64,000 bases of DNA from Lactococcus sp. S-13 (GCF_004210295.1 NZ_SDAK01000001.1:434001-498000), one strand, 5' to 3'; positions 43,749 to 55,797 are shown, counted from the stretch's first letter. Numbers and translations are program-made. The notes: generated from the letters alone by a model not told the origin.

Positions 43749-44886
43749 ATTTAATATACTCAAGTAACTCTTGCACAGATTGCACGTAGTATTCAACAGC
43801 CACTCGTATTACCTCATCTCGAACCGTCATGTCAGCAAAATGAAGTCCTGACGCGCCCGATTTATTGGAACCAATAAAAGCAAAGATACTCGGTGCTTGT
43901 TTTTGATAATTAGCAAAATCTTCCCCAGCACTTGATGGTTCTGGATAGATGACTTGATCATGCCATTGCTCAGTTCGCTTTCTGATTAAATCTGTTAATT
44001 CAAAATCATTAAACGTGAGATTTGCTTCCATCAACCAATCAATTTCTACCTCAACATCATATGCTTTTGCGATAGAATCAATAATTTCACTAAATCTTCT
44101 TTTAGTTAAAGAACGCACTTCGTTATCAAAAGTTCTTATCGTCCCCTCCAAACAAGCATCATTTGGTAAGACATTCCAAGTCGTCCCCGCTTCAATATGG
44201 GTGATTGATACGACAGCAGATTTTAGAGGTGAAATATTTCTGGAAACAATTTGTTGAAGATTTTGGATAATCGCGGCACTAGCTAAAATAGGGTCCCGCC
44301 CTTCTTGAGGGTAAGCGGCATGACTCCCTTGACCTTTTATTAAAACTTTAAAACGTTCAACTGCTGCCATGACCCCTCCTTCTCGTAAACCGATTACTCC
44401 TGCGGGTAGAGTGGGCATATTATGATAGCCAACAAAGGCTTGGACATCTGAAACTAAGCCTGATCCTAGGATTTGTTTAGCACCTTCACCAATTTCTTCG
44501 GCAGGTTGAAATATGAGTTTTACTGTTCCCTTGAGTCTACTCTCTCCTTCTTTTAAGATTTTAGCTGCCCCTAAGAGGCTAGTCATATGTAAATCGTGAC
44601 CACAAGCGTGCATGGCTCCTTTATTTTCAGATGAAAATTCTAGACCCGTCTCTTCTAAAATAGGCAGAGCATCAATGTCAGCTCTTAGAGCAATGACCGG
44701 TTCTCCTGAACCAATCTTAGCAATAAGCCCCGTTTTTAATTGGCTCTCCATTATTTCAATTTGCCAGTCGGATAATTTTTGACGGATAAAATTTGTCGTT
44801 TCTACCTCTTGTTCTGATATTTCTGGATGGGCATGGAGATAATGCCGAATTTCAACAAGTTCTTTATAAAAATTTTCTTCAATCAT
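43747..44886 (-). CDS. M20-family amidohydrolase
   Basis: 379-residue metal-dependent deacylase of the hippurate / N-acetyl-diaminopimelate / N-acyl-amino-acid group. Metal ligands in ACGHDLHM (~97), PAEEIGEGAK (~134) and SAGEDFANY (~325); the dimerisation domain is present. Exact substrate unknown. Single gene with a TACAAT -10 near 44894. Confidence 0.9.
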   Translation of the reverse strand: MIEENFYKELVEIRHYLHAHPEISEQEVETTNFIRQKLSDWQIEIMESQLKTGLIAKIGSGEPVIALRADIDALPILEETGLEFSSENKGAMHACGHDLHMTSLLGAAKILKEGESRLKGTVKLIFQPAEEIGEGAKQILGSGLVSDVQAFVGYHNMPTLPAGVIGLREGGVMAAVERFKVLIKGQGSHAAYPQEGRDPILASAAIIQNLQQIVSRNISPLKSAVVSITHIEAGTTWNVLPNDACLEGTIRTFDNEVRSLTKRRFSEIIDSIAKAYDVEVEIDWLMEANLTFNDFELTDLIRKRTEQWHDQVIYPEPSSAGEDFANYQKQAPSIFAFIGSNKSGASGLHFADMTVRDEVIRVAVEYYVQSVQELLEYIK

Positions 44887-44901
44887 AGAAACAATTGTAT
44901 C

Positions 44902-44933
44902 AAAAATAGCGAAGTTTTAGACTTCGCTATTTC
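44902..44933 (-). terminator. terminator of the large membrane protein gene
   Basis: AAATAGCGAAGT / ACTTCGCTATTTTT stem-loop with T5. Confidence 0.85.
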
Positions 44934-44941
44934 TCTTTACT

Positions 44942-46786
44942 TCATTTAATTTTTAAATCAGAAAAGAATTTTTTGTAGATCCTTACTATTAGAGCAACAG
45001 CTATTATCACAAAAGTTAATAAAGAAACCACACTTCCCCAGATTGTTGCAGGACTCATTCCGAAGTAAGAATAAATTTTTCCTGAAAATTTACCTGGTAC
45101 CTCTACCGCGAGAAGACCATTTGGTGACAGCTCTGTATTAAGTTGTACTTTTTTGTTAGAGGTTTTTATATATGCTTTAAACCCTTTATAGTAAATTTCT
45201 GGTAGCTCGACCTTTGCTTTCGACTCTGTGCTAACCTTAAGCGTTATATGTGACCCCTTTTTATGAAACTCGGATAGCGTTATTTTCGGAGAAAGAGCCT
45301 TTGGTTCCCCTCCTCGTTGGTTGAGATAATTTACTGCTTGATTGCGCATTCCATAAGCATTCTGATCCTTATAAAATTGCTGAATTGTTTTATCGTAGGA
45401 CTGATAATGAGTTCCGATACTCTGAGGTAAATACTCCCCAATTGCAATAGAGTCTGGATTATCTTCGTATCTGAATCCAGAATTATTCAATGCTGTCTGA
45501 GCACCAGAGAAGAGTAAACCAGAGCCTTTTTTTACACGTTCGCTGAATTCATTGAAAAGAAAAAGAGAGCTCACACTTAACAGAATCACTGATAAAATTA
45601 GTACTGTTTTCTTAGGTACTACTTTTAATACTACCGGTAGGATGGTGCTCAATGCAAGTGCGCTAAAAATCCCAAACAATGTTGAAAATCGGGATGGACC
45701 TTGAATAAGTGCAAAAAACGAAAACAGTCTCCAAGGGAAGATGGGAACCTGCATAGCAACGATAGTCAAAGCAAAAAATGAGAATATCAAACTATACTGA
45801 GCTTGCTTTTTCTTAAAATTGATTAGAGAAGTGATAAAAGTAATCAAAACCAAACTTACAGAAACTAAAGAAGGAAAATTATAGTAAAGAAATTCCTTTT
45901 TAAACAAACTATTCCAATCACCAACAAAATAACCAATATTATTCCAGCCGAAAGCATGAGAAAAATCCCGATTAGATACATTATAAATTCCAGAAGTTAG
46001 ATTCTCCAACATAGGGAAGAGGAAGAAAGCTGAAAGACCTATTGCAGCTATAACAGCTCCAAAACCAATTAAAGTGATTTTTAAATTTTCTCGAAGCTGA
46101 TGTTTTCTTATTAACAAAAGTATGCTATATAAAAACACAAATGGAATTAAGCAAATTGTTGTCACCGTATGCGAGAGAGGTAATCCCGCTACACCAAAAC
46201 TAATCATCGCAAAGGCAGTGAAATCTCTTTTTTCAAATAGTTTAGTAATTCCAAATAAGAGCAATAAGGCAAACAAAATTACCAGTGGTTGGCTCGGATT
46301 CGCATAATAATAATACAAGTTAATATAAGTGGAGTTTGAAAAAATAAAAATAAGAGCAGCTAAAAGACCATAAACTTTTGGATACTCAAAGTCTCGTAAT
46401 ATGAAATTTGTGAAATGATAAATCAAAATCCCTGATAAAAAAACAACTGAACTTGTAAATAAGGCAAAAGCGAGGGGCCAGCCTCGAACTAAAAATTTCA
46501 AAAAAGAAATCAAGTAAGTGGGTAAGGGCCCGTAAAATTCGTTCCAAGCATAACCAAAACCATTCAGTGCATGCGGATCAAACTGAGCAATAATCTGGCC
46601 ATCTTTTAACGAGCTAAGAGTTGACATAACTCTAGCATAGTTAAAAGCAAAATCATTCCCCACATGAAAATTTCCACTATAGAATGGGAAAGTAACCCCA
46701 GCAGCAAGCAAAAATATAATAAAATAAAAAAATAGATTATTCTTCCAAAAATCAGATATTTCATTTTTAGTAGTTATAATGTCCAT
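44942..46786 (-). CDS. large polytopic membrane protein (6-pyruvoyl-tetrahydropterin synthase-related domain)
   Basis: 614 residues with about 12-13 helices and a ~150-residue C-terminal extracellular domain before a last helix. The N-terminal part (FHVGNDFAFNYARV, GFGYAWNEFYGPLPTY) recalls the membrane glycosyltransferase-like YfhO/PF10131 group. A role in decorating cell-wall polymers is plausible but unproven. Start set at 46786 (MDIIT), which has AGAGAAG upstream; 46807 is the alternative. AT-richer than its neighbours. Single gene with an extended -10 (minus TGTTATAAT, ~46828). Confidence 0.6.
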   Translation of the reverse strand: MDIITTKNEISDFWKNNLFFYFIIFLLAAGVTFPFYSGNFHVGNDFAFNYARVMSTLSSLKDGQIIAQFDPHALNGFGYAWNEFYGPLPTYLISFLKFLVRGWPLAFALFTSSVVFLSGILIYHFTNFILRDFEYPKVYGLLAALIFIFSNSTYINLYYYYANPSQPLVILFALLLLFGITKLFEKRDFTAFAMISFGVAGLPLSHTVTTICLIPFVFLYSILLLIRKHQLRENLKITLIGFGAVIAAIGLSAFFLFPMLENLTSGIYNVSNRDFSHAFGWNNIGYFVGDWNSLFKKEFLYYNFPSLVSVSLVLITFITSLINFKKKQAQYSLIFSFFALTIVAMQVPIFPWRLFSFFALIQGPSRFSTLFGIFSALALSTILPVVLKVVPKKTVLILSVILLSVSSLFLFNEFSERVKKGSGLLFSGAQTALNNSGFRYEDNPDSIAIGEYLPQSIGTHYQSYDKTIQQFYKDQNAYGMRNQAVNYLNQRGGEPKALSPKITLSEFHKKGSHITLKVSTESKAKVELPEIYYKGFKAYIKTSNKKVQLNTELSPNGLLAVEVPGKFSGKIYSYFGMSPATIWGSVVSLLTFVIIAVALIVRIYKKFFSDLKIK

Positions 46787-46858
46787 TATTAAATACTTCT
46801 CTTTCAATAAATATTAACTCAATGATTATTATAACATACATTCTGGGAGGTTTAGAAT

Positions 46859-46892
46859 AAAAAAAGTACCAGCAATCTGCCAATACTTTTTT
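46859..46892 (-). terminator. dnaK terminator
   Basis: AAAAAGTA...TACTTTTTT arms around an interrupted stem; T7 tail. Confidence 0.55.
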
Positions 46893-46926
46893 ACACTTCT
46901 ATTGAACCACTCATCCAAATGATTTA

Positions 46927-48780
<1,854 letters not shown>

Positions 48781-48826
48781 TTATGAGTAGTTTACCGACT
48801 TTTCGGTCGATTTTTTATTTTATATT

Positions 48827-49366
48827 TTATTGAGCAACAACGACCATTGCTGGGCGAAGTAAACGTTCGTGAAGTTGGTAACCTTTTTGGAAGACTTGCA
48901 CGATACTGTCAGCAGGATGTTCGTCATCAGCTGGGACAGTTTGTACCGCCATGTGAAGGTTATGGTCGAATTTATCGTAAGAAACTTCTTCGACGCCTTC
49001 TTCTTTGAGGGCTGAAACTAGGCTTTCTTGCACCATTTCCAAGCCTTTTTTGACGTCATCTGTCAAACCTTCAACAGCAAGGGCACGTTCTAAGTTATCT
49101 AATGATGCTAAGATTTTCTTTGCTAAATCTTGTGAACGATATTTGATAAGTTGCAAACGTTCTTCATTTCCTCGACGTTGAACATTTTGCATTTCTGCAG
49201 AAACACGTAGAAATTTATTTTCCCACTCACTTGCTAATTTTTGCGCTTCTTCAACTTCATTGATTTCTTCTTCAACGATGTCCTCGAGTGCTTCCTCAGT
49301 TATTTCTTCTGTGACTTGCTCATCAACTTGTTCGTTTTTGATTTCTTCTTTGATTTCTTCGGACAT
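48827..49366 (-). CDS. grpE: nucleotide exchange factor GrpE
   Basis: 179 residues: acidic N-terminus (many Glu), long coiled coil (~45-100) and the beta domain with [20 protein letters not shown]. Start at 49366 (MSEEIKEE) with AAGGAGG; the longer frame would overlap hrcA. Middle gene of hrcA-grpE-dnaK. Confidence 0.96.
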   Translation of the reverse strand: MSEEIKEEIKNEQVDEQVTEEITEEALEDIVEEEINEVEEAQKLASEWENKFLRVSAEMQNVQRRGNEERLQLIKYRSQDLAKKILASLDNLERALAVEGLTDDVKKGLEMVQESLVSALKEEGVEEVSYDKFDHNLHMAVQTVPADDEHPADSIVQVFQKGYQLHERLLRPAMVVVAQ

Positions 49367-49395
49367 AAATCCTCCTTTTTTAAATAGCTTTTTAA

Positions 49396-50439
49396 TCATT
49401 TACTTATTTCGTAGTGGTTGCCATCAAGATAACGATAGTAATCACTTAGCTTCATCGTTAGTACTTTTGCAACTAAATCTAATATAGATAGGGTTCTTTG
49501 ATAATCCATTTCTACAGGACCAACGACGGTTAAAGTTCCAAGCCCCCGATAAGGAATAACGAACTTTTGGGAAAGCAGGGTTAAATTTTTCATGTATTTT
49601 TCATCATTATCAAACTTAACAGCTCGCATTTCGTCGTTACTTGTGATTTCGCGAATCTCATGGAGCATTCGTTCGTCATCACTGAAAAGTTTATAAACTT
49701 CTGCTAAATTTCCTGTGGCATAGTCAAAAATATTTTTGCGACCAGAAACAGTCAGATGTTCGGTGAATAAATCATTGAAAATTGATTCAAATAGTCCTAA
49801 AACTTCACTTACTACTTTGAAATAGCGCTGGACAATCTGCGGAATTTCTGTACGCAAAGTGTAATGAATATCGATCATTTTCTTGCCAACCATACGTTCT
49901 TTAACCAAGTTACTAAAAACAGCTAAATCCGCTTCAGTCATTGATTTTGGAAGCATGAATTGGTTCGTTCTTACTTCCCCAGTATTGAGCGTAATCACGG
50001 CAAGGATAGAATGGCTGTCAAGCATGACTAATTCAAAAGAAACGAGAACTTGGTCACGCTGTGGGACATTGAGTACAAAGCTTGTTAACCCGGTTAACTC
50101 GGACAGGCTTTTTGCTCCTCTCTCAAAAAGATCGGATAGGCGATAATATTCACCGTCAAAGTCTTTCATGACCTTAAATAGATCATTTTGACTAAACTCT
50201 TCGAGTTGAATGACATTTTCTACGAAATATTTATAACCCGAAACGCTAGGAATCCGACCACTCGAGGTATGTTCTTTTTGAATCAAGCCTAGGTTCTCTA
50301 AGACTTTCATATCATTTCTAATGGTGGCGCTAGAGGCTTGAATGCTGTCAAGGAGCGACTTTGAACCAATTGGTGTATGTTCCTTGGCATAAAGTGAAAC
50401 AATCAGATTTAAGATTTGTCTTTGACGTTCTGTAATCAT
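49396..50439 (-). CDS. hrcA: heat-inducible repressor HrcA
   Basis: 347 residues; N-terminal winged helix with [18 protein letters not shown], then the GAF-like and dimerisation domains. Binds CIRCE; activity depends on GroEL. Its own operon has two CIRCE elements. Confidence 0.97.
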   Translation of the reverse strand: MITERQRQILNLIVSLYAKEHTPIGSKSLLDSIQASSATIRNDMKVLENLGLIQKEHTSSGRIPSVSGYKYFVENVIQLEEFSQNDLFKVMKDFDGEYYRLSDLFERGAKSLSELTGLTSFVLNVPQRDQVLVSFELVMLDSHSILAVITLNTGEVRTNQFMLPKSMTEADLAVFSNLVKERMVGKKMIDIHYTLRTEIPQIVQRYFKVVSEVLGLFESIFNDLFTEHLTVSGRKNIFDYATGNLAEVYKLFSDDERMLHEIREITSNDEMRAVKFDNDEKYMKNLTLLSQKFVIPYRGLGTLTVVGPVEMDYQRTLSILDLVAKVLTMKLSDYYRYLDGNHYEISK

Positions 50440-50454
50440 TAGCTGCTCCTTTCC

Positions 50455-50481
50455 TTAGCACTCTTGTACCTCAAGTGCTAA
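50455..50481 (-). promoter_or_regulatory. CIRCE element 1
   Basis: TTAGCACTC-N9-AAGTGCTAA, one mismatch from consensus, between the -10 and hrcA. Confidence 0.9.
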
Positions 50482-50488
50482 CAAATTT

Positions 50489-50517
50489 ATTATAACCCTT
50501 TGCGTGTGCCTTGTCAA
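50489..50517 (-). promoter_or_regulatory. hrcA-grpE-dnaK promoter
   Basis: Consensus sigma-A promoter on the minus strand: TTGACA (50512-50517), 17 bp, TATAAT (50489-50494). Confidence 0.92.
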
Positions 50518-50534
50518 GAAAAAAGGCACAAAAA

Positions 50535-50561
50535 TTAGCACTCTTTTTGATAGAGTGCTAA
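50535..50561 (-). promoter_or_regulatory. CIRCE element 2
   Basis: TTAGCACTC-N9-GAGTGCTAA, a perfect CIRCE, upstream of the -35. Exactly 80 bp from element 1. It could also end the upstream gene's transcript as a hairpin. Confidence 0.92.
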
Positions 50562-50568
50562 TTTCATT

Positions 50569-50973
50569 TTATAACTTCTTCAAATCACTAGAGTTTTGCC
50601 AAATATTAAAGAGGCAAACGAGCATTACAGCTATTTCAAAGATTTTTTCTAGCCCTATTGCATGTTGGATATAAAGGATGATATAGTCCAAAATCAACAG
50701 GGTAGCCACAATTTCGAAGAAAACAAACGTAGCGCGCCAGAATCTCCAGAGAAGATATAAAAGTAAACAAAAGATAAGGAAATAAACTAGATTCTGCCAA
50801 ATCATCACATTCGCCCAAATTTTCTGAGTAAATGGTTGGAAGATGGAAGTAATTTGAGTGAAAAAGTGACCAAAAACATTGTTATGACTCACCAGACTTT
50901 TCATCAATACAACAGTACTATAAACAAAGAGACCCACATTGAAAAGAAGGAGAATTTGTTTTCTATTTAGCAT
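50569..50973 (-). CDS. hypothetical membrane protein
   Basis: 134 residues with four predicted helices (~7-24, ~62-80, ~83-105, ~110-126). No family recognised. It lies 22 bases after the carboxypeptidase gene, so it may share that transcript, and abuts the hrcA control region. Confidence 0.65.
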   Translation of the reverse strand: MLNRKQILLLFNVGLFVYSTVVLMKSLVSHNNVFGHFFTQITSIFQPFTQKIWANVMIWQNLVYFLIFCLLLYLLWRFWRATFVFFEIVATLLILDYIILYIQHAIGLEKIFEIAVMLVCLFNIWQNSSDLKKL

Positions 50974-50995
50974 TTCCTTTTCCTTTCGTCCCTTA

Positions 50996-51784
50996 TTACT
51001 TGTTAGGCAGTAATTTTAGGTATTCTTCGAGTGTTAGTTTGTGCTCGGTCATATATTTGGCATTTTCGATACCTACATAACGAAAATGCCAATCTTCATA
51101 GTCTACGCCTGTTTCAGCTTGTTTTCCTGCAGGAAAACGCAGAATAAAACCGTAATTTGGAGCGATAGCGGCAATTTGTGGAGCAACTTGGCTCGCATTT
51201 AAGCTGTCGATATCACTCATATCAATAGCCAAGCCTGTTTGGTGCTCTGAGCTTCCTGGTGGTTGCGAGTAGGTTTGAACATTTTTGATTGCTTCTTGAC
51301 GAGAAATAGGTTTTCCATCAACATTAACTGTGCCATGTCCTGCCATTTCGTCTTGGATGTAGCCTTCGTAAAGCTCTGACTGATAAGCAACTGATCGATA
51401 GCCGGAGATGAGATGCTCGGCTGGTGATATTTTCTGTGCTGCTGCTAAAAATTCTGTAACCTGATTAGCAATTCGCTGATCAACTTGGATGGAACCAACA
51501 CTCGCAAGAGAGGGATTCAGCTCGGGTTTGGTCGAAGTGCGATTGACCAAGACGAGTTCCCAATCGGAAGGTCTAGCACTCGGCAAATCTTGGGGTGAAA
51601 TTTGAGATTGGCTTGTGCTCTGGGTCTCGCTTATTTTCTCTGAGGTGGCTTGGTTTGTTGGGGTAAGCGATGGGTGTGAGGTAAATTTTTGAATGCTTGT
51701 TTGATCATTGAGAAAGATAAAGGCAAGCAATGCTACAAGGAGAGTGACTAAGGCAATTAGGCTGATGATTGCGCGCTTTTTCAT
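50996..51784 (-). CDS. VanY-type D-alanyl-D-alanine carboxypeptidase
   Basis: 262-residue membrane-anchored zinc peptidase trimming peptidoglycan stem peptides. One N-terminal helix (~7-27), a Ser/Thr/Gln-rich linker, then the M15B/VanY domain with SGYRSVAYQ, SSEHQTGLAIDMSD (zinc His and Asp) and EDWHFRYVG (catalytic Glu/Asp and zinc His). ATG overlaps the phosphatase stop (ATGA). Confidence 0.92.
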   Translation of the reverse strand: MKKRAIISLIALVTLLVALLAFIFLNDQTSIQKFTSHPSLTPTNQATSEKISETQSTSQSQISPQDLPSARPSDWELVLVNRTSTKPELNPSLASVGSIQVDQRIANQVTEFLAAAQKISPAEHLISGYRSVAYQSELYEGYIQDEMAGHGTVNVDGKPISRQEAIKNVQTYSQPPGSSEHQTGLAIDMSDIDSLNASQVAPQIAAIAPNYGFILRFPAGKQAETGVDYEDWHFRYVGIENAKYMTEHKLTLEEYLKLLPNK

Positions 51785-52473
51785 TTTTCCTTTAATTTTT
51801 CACTTCCTAATGCGCGGTAGCTCATATCGCCAATTTCTCCAACGGTAAACTGACCATTTTCGTAGGTGAGATGAGTAACCGAACCATTATCAAGGCCGTG
51901 GGGGCGTGGTAATTCTGGTCGAACGAGCTTGACAAAGCTACCAATAGTCATACCGTGGCTGACAATGACAATATTTTTAGCGCCTGCAGCAACGGATTCT
52001 TCGGCAATGTCCGAAAAGCCTTCTAAGATACGGCCTGAGAGTTGTTCCCATGTTTCAGCCCAACCTGCTGTATCTACGGCATAAATGGCGTTAGCAATTT
52101 GTTCGTCTTCGGGAAAACTTCCGTTTATCATGCCATTTTCAGCAAAAATTCTTGGGAGGACGCCATCAAATAATTCGCCATCGTAGCCGCCGTCAAAAGA
52201 GCCAAAGCACCATTCGCGAATTCGTTTGTCAAATTTGTAAGGAATGCCTTCGTTGTCCGAATTGCTCAAAATGAAACCCATTGTCTGGATTGTGCGACCT
52301 GAGTCTGAGGAATAGGCACGGTCAAATTTGATTCCTTTTTCTTTAAAGCCGAGTCCTAATTCAATAATACCCAGTTCTCCTGCAGCGGTCAGCGGAGTGT
52401 CTGACCAACCTTGTGCGCGTCCAATGGTATTAAACATTGTCTTACCGTGTCTTACCAAATAAATATTTACCAT
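51781..52473 (-). CDS. histidine phosphatase (phosphoglycerate-mutase-like)
   Basis: 230 residues. Catalytic LVRHGKTMFN (His ~8), second His in VSHGMTIGSF (~163). Belongs to the broad-specificity phosphatases, not to glycolytic GpmA. GAGGGAG site; conserved next to the UPF0210/ACT genes in streptococci. Confidence 0.9.
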   Translation of the reverse strand: MVNIYLVRHGKTMFNTIGRAQGWSDTPLTAAGELGIIELGLGFKEKGIKFDRAYSSDSGRTIQTMGFILSNSDNEGIPYKFDKRIREWCFGSFDGGYDGELFDGVLPRIFAENGMINGSFPEDEQIANAIYAVDTAGWAETWEQLSGRILEGFSDIAEESVAAGAKNIVIVSHGMTIGSFVKLVRPELPRPHGLDNGSVTHLTYENGQFTVGEIGDMSYRALGSEKLKEK

Positions 52474-52514
52474 GTTTTCTCCCTCTTAATGCTGTATTTT
52501 AATTATATCAAAAT

Positions 52515-52784
52515 TCATTTTTTCGCTTCAAGTTTTGTAAATTCTTTCTTAAAACGTTTTTCAGAGACCACTTTAATGTCGCTTTTTCCTAGATAAATCA
52601 AGTAATCTCCTACTCGAGCTGCTCCACCAAACATTAAACTAAAGCGAAGCTGGTCGGGAATTTTGGGATTCCAGAAACAGATTTGTTTGTCAAATAGATG
52701 TTGTACCCAATCTTCTACAATTTCATTTTCGTCATGAACTACTTGCCAGGCTTCAACAATTTGTTCACCCATTTTTACTTGCAT
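52515..52784 (-). CDS. hypothetical protein
   Basis: 89 residues, no transmembrane segment, basic end (KKEFTKLEAKK). Not recognised. Position between UPF0210 and the phosphatase, with 20 bases to the former, suggests cotranscription. Confidence 0.6.
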   Translation of the reverse strand: MQVKMGEQIVEAWQVVHDENEIVEDWVQHLFDKQICFWNPKIPDQLRFSLMFGGAARVGDYLIYLGKSDIKVVSEKRFKKEFTKLEAKK

Positions 52785-52804
52785 TTTTTACACGCTCTCG
52801 TTTT

Positions 52805-54142
52805 TTAGTTTTTAAAGGAATGAATTGGTGCAGGAATTTGTCCTCCGCGCGCGATGAAATCAGCTGATGAGGCTTTATTGACACGCATGACAGGGGCAAC
52901 TCCGAAAAGTCCGCCAAATTCGATTTGTTCGCCTTCTTTACCCATTGGAATAATGCGGACAGCAGTTGTTTTTTGGTTGATAACCCCAATAGCTGCTTCG
53001 TCGGCAATCATTGCGGCAATGGTCGTCGCTGGAGTTTCTGCTGGAATGGCAATCATGTCAAGTCCAACAGAGCAGACGCAGGTCATAGCTTCTAATTTTT
53101 CGATGTTGAGCGCACCCGAATTGACCGCGGCAATCATGCCTTCGTCTTCGGAAACGGGAATGAAGGCACCAGAAAGTCCACCAACGCGCTCGGCTGCCAT
53201 GACGCCACCTTTTTTAACGGCATCATTGAGCATGGCAAGGGCTGCCGTGGTTCCATGTGTTCCAACGGTTTCTAAGCCCATTTCTTCAAGAACACGCGCT
53301 ACGGAGTCGCCAATAGCTGGCGTTGGAGCGAGTGACAAGTCAACGATTCCAAACTCAACGCCCAAGCGCTCTGAGGCCATTTGACCGACCAATTGACCGA
53401 TACGAGTGATTTTGAAGGCTGTTTTCTTGATGGTCTCGGCTAAAATGTCAAAAGATTCGCCACGAACTTTTTCCAAAGCACGTTTGACCACGCCGGGACC
53501 TGACACGCCAACGTTGATAATCGTATCAGCCTCACCTACGCCGTGGAAGGCACCCGCCATGAAGGGGTTGTCTTCGACCGCATTGGCAAAAACAACCAGC
53601 TTGGCGTTCAACCATTTGTCGCCCTTGGACATGATTTTGATGGTTTCACCCATGTCGCGCACAGCGGTCATGTTAATGCCTGTTTTGGTTGAGCCGACGT
53701 TGACTGAAGCACAGACGCGTTCAGTGGCCGCAAGGGCTTTAGGCATTGATTTGATGAGGATTTCGTCGCCTTTTTGGTAGCCTTTTTGAACCAAGGCTGA
53801 ATAGCCTCCAATGAAGTCGATGCCGATTGCTTTTGCCGCGCGATCCATAGCGAGTGCAAGTGGAGTGTAATCGTCAGCGTCTGTTGCTGCACCAATGATG
53901 GCAATAGGGGTCACTGACACGCGCTTATTGACAATTTTGATGCCGAGTTCACGACCAATGTCGTTTCCAACTTCAACAAGTTTGCCAGCTTTAGTGGTGA
54001 TTTTTTGATAAATTTTTTCGGCAGCTTTGTCAATGTCTGCGTCAATACAGTCCAGTAAGCTGATGCCCATTGTGATTGTGCGAATGTCAAAATTTTGCTC
54101 TTCAATCATGGCAATGGTTTCTTTGATGTTTTGAATATCCAT
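52805..54142 (-). CDS. UPF0210 (DUF711) PFL-like protein
   Basis: 445 residues, matching the UPF0210 family fully (start [20 protein letters not shown]). The fold is related to pyruvate formate-lyase but no glycyl-radical site is evident. Regularly paired with the small ACT protein upstream. Function unknown. Confidence 0.93.
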   Translation of the reverse strand: MDIQNIKETIAMIEEQNFDIRTITMGISLLDCIDADIDKAAEKIYQKITTKAGKLVEVGNDIGRELGIKIVNKRVSVTPIAIIGAATDADDYTPLALAMDRAAKAIGIDFIGGYSALVQKGYQKGDEILIKSMPKALAATERVCASVNVGSTKTGINMTAVRDMGETIKIMSKGDKWLNAKLVVFANAVEDNPFMAGAFHGVGEADTIINVGVSGPGVVKRALEKVRGESFDILAETIKKTAFKITRIGQLVGQMASERLGVEFGIVDLSLAPTPAIGDSVARVLEEMGLETVGTHGTTAALAMLNDAVKKGGVMAAERVGGLSGAFIPVSEDEGMIAAVNSGALNIEKLEAMTCVCSVGLDMIAIPAETPATTIAAMIADEAAIGVINQKTTAVRIIPMGKEGEQIEFGGLFGVAPVMRVNKASSADFIARGGQIPAPIHSFKN

Positions 54143-54192
54143 TTTTTGTGCAAGTTCCTTTTTTCGTGATGATTTCGTGGGGGAGTGATTTT

Positions 54193-54267
54193 CGTCAGCA
54201 TTTTCTCTCTGACGAGAAATCCGTCAGTAAATTCTCTGATAAAATAATTTTCGTCAGTAAATCCGCT
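54193..54267 (-). repeat. composite dispersed element before UPF0210 gene
   Basis: CGTCAG at 54193 and 54222 (both exact 16-mers) and 54252 (partial), spaced 29 and 30 bp, with an inverted core at 54209. Confidence 0.9.
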
Positions 54268-54278
54268 GATTTTTTGGC

Positions 54279-54542
54279 TTATAATTTGTGCATAGCGTTA
54301 AAAATTGCTTCATTTTGAACGTGAATGTTAACACCAAGTTGTTCGCCTTTTTTGATCAATTCCGCTTGAAATGCTGAGAAATCTTCACTTTTGGTTTCAA
54401 CGACCATCATCATCGTGAAAGCTCCGCTCATCAAGGTTTGGGAAATTTCGAGGATGTTAGCTTCAAGTTGTGCCAAGGTTTCTGTTACTCCAGCGACAAT
54501 CCCTATTTTATCTGTTCCAACTACGGTTACAAGTGCGTGCAT
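54279..54542 (-). CDS. ACT-domain protein (UPF0237)
   Basis: 87-residue single ACT domain (VTVVGTDKIGIVAGVTETLAQ at the start). Known as a conserved partner of UPF0210; probably a small-ligand sensor. GGAG site; extended -10 on the minus strand (TGGTATAAT, 54573-54581). Confidence 0.93.
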   Translation of the reverse strand: MHALVTVVGTDKIGIVAGVTETLAQLEANILEISQTLMSGAFTMMMVVETKSEDFSAFQAELIKKGEQLGVNIHVQNEAIFNAMHKL

Positions 54543-54572
54543 TTTGTTACTCCATTCAAATTTTTTATCTTA

Positions 54573-54581
54573 ATTATACCA
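54573..54581 (-). promoter_or_regulatory. extended -10 of the ACT-UPF0210 operon
   Basis: Minus-strand TGGTATAAT, 30 bases before the start. Confidence 0.6.
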
Positions 54582-54611
54582 TTTTGTCAGTATTTTTTCT
54601 GCTGCTGTTGG

Positions 54612-54627
54612 AGAGATTTTACTGACG
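54612..54627 (+). repeat. dispersed element upstream of menA-like gene
   Basis: AGAGATTTTACTGACG, one mismatch from the exact 16-mer. Confidence 0.65.
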
Positions 54628-54724
54628 TAATTTATTTTTGTTCGGAAATTCATTTTTCTGTTTCATAAAAAGAGGTAAAAAAAATAAAATCCTGACGTCC
54701 CGTGCTTTCTCTTGGCTTTTTTGA

Positions 54725-54730
54725 TATAAT
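54725..54730 (+). promoter_or_regulatory. -10 of the prenyltransferase gene
   Basis: TATAAT ending 9 bases before the ATG with no ribosome site between; the mRNA should have a leader of only two or three bases. No convincing -35. Confidence 0.5.
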
Positions 54731-54739
54731 CTGCTTATT

Positions 54740-55681
54740 ATGACTTTTAAAACTTTTCTTAATTTTACGCGGATTCAAACTTTGCCTGCGGCTTTGCTGT
54801 CGCCAATTGCTGGACTGCTTTTTTCACTTTGGTATTTTCGGAGTTTTCACTGGTTGCCCACGCTTTTCTTTTTTATCGGGCTTGTCAGTATCAATCTTTT
54901 TGTGAGTGCGTGGAACAATCTGATGGATTACCGTAAAGCGCTCGATCCTGAATACAAAAAATGGAACATCATTGTTGCTCGAAAAATCAATCCGAAGTTG
55001 GCTTTTAAAATTTGTATGATTTTCTTACTCATCGATCTTCTGGTTGGTCTGGTGGTGCTTTTTCTGACTAATTTGGCGATTTTGCCCATTGGCGCGCTTT
55101 GTTTTTTGATTGCGGTTTTCTATACTTATGGGCCTTTTGCTTTTTCTCGTTTTCCACTGGGTGAGCTTCTGGCAGGACTTTGTGAGGGCTTCATCGGCTT
55201 TTTCCTTGCGGTCTATATCAATTCTTACGATAAAGCGTACTTTTTCATCCGTTTTGATGGCTGGAAAATGGAGTGGACTTGGGATTTTGCAGTGCTGATT
55301 CCGATTGTTTTAGTCGGATTGATGTGTTTTGTGCAAAATTTCAATATTATGTTGAGTGATAATCTTTGCGATTTGGAGCAGGACGTGAGAAATCAGCGTT
55401 TTACATTGCCTTTTTATTTGAAAACTCCGTTGAGTTTGACTTTGTTTGCTTGGTTGTATGGCTTTGCGGCTTTGTGTATTTTATTAGCTATCGGCTTTGG
55501 GATTTTACCTATTTGGTCTTTGTTAATGCTGCTGATTGCTCTTAAAGTCGTTCCTAATATCAAAAAATTTCGGGCCAAACAGGTCAAATCTGAAACCTTC
55601 CATCTGCAAATTGACAATCTGATGTTGTTCAATGGCGCTCTGGCGCTGACCCTCTTGTTGGGAATTTTGTTTAGAAAATAA
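54740..55681 (+). CDS. menA: UbiA-family prenyltransferase, MenA-like
   Basis: 313 residues, about nine helices. First Asp-rich motif NNLMDYRKALD (~57-67; first Asp replaced by Asn), second motif SDNLCDLEQD (~209). In lactococci the nearest such enzyme is MenA, making demethylmenaquinone from 1,4-dihydroxy-2-naphthoate. Probably leaderless. Confidence 0.85.
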   Translation: MTFKTFLNFTRIQTLPAALLSPIAGLLFSLWYFRSFHWLPTLFFFIGLVSINLFVSAWNNLMDYRKALDPEYKKWNIIVARKINPKLAFKICMIFLLIDLLVGLVVLFLTNLAILPIGALCFLIAVFYTYGPFAFSRFPLGELLAGLCEGFIGFFLAVYINSYDKAYFFIRFDGWKMEWTWDFAVLIPIVLVGLMCFVQNFNIMLSDNLCDLEQDVRNQRFTLPFYLKTPLSLTLFAWLYGFAALCILLAIGFGILPIWSLLMLLIALKVVPNIKKFRAKQVKSETFHLQIDNLMLFNGALALTLLLGILFRK

Positions 55682-55697
55682 GTCTTGGTCTGCTTTT

Positions 55698-55730
55698 AAA
55701 AAAATCATCTGCTTGAAAGGATGATTTTTT
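55698..55730 (+). terminator. menA terminator
   Basis: ATCATC/GATGAT stem extended by A and T runs. Confidence 0.8.
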
Positions 55731-55797
55731 GCTTAAAAGTTTTGTGAAGGGGCAATAAACACTTCCCTCAAAGGTGATTTCATGTTAAAATATTCTT

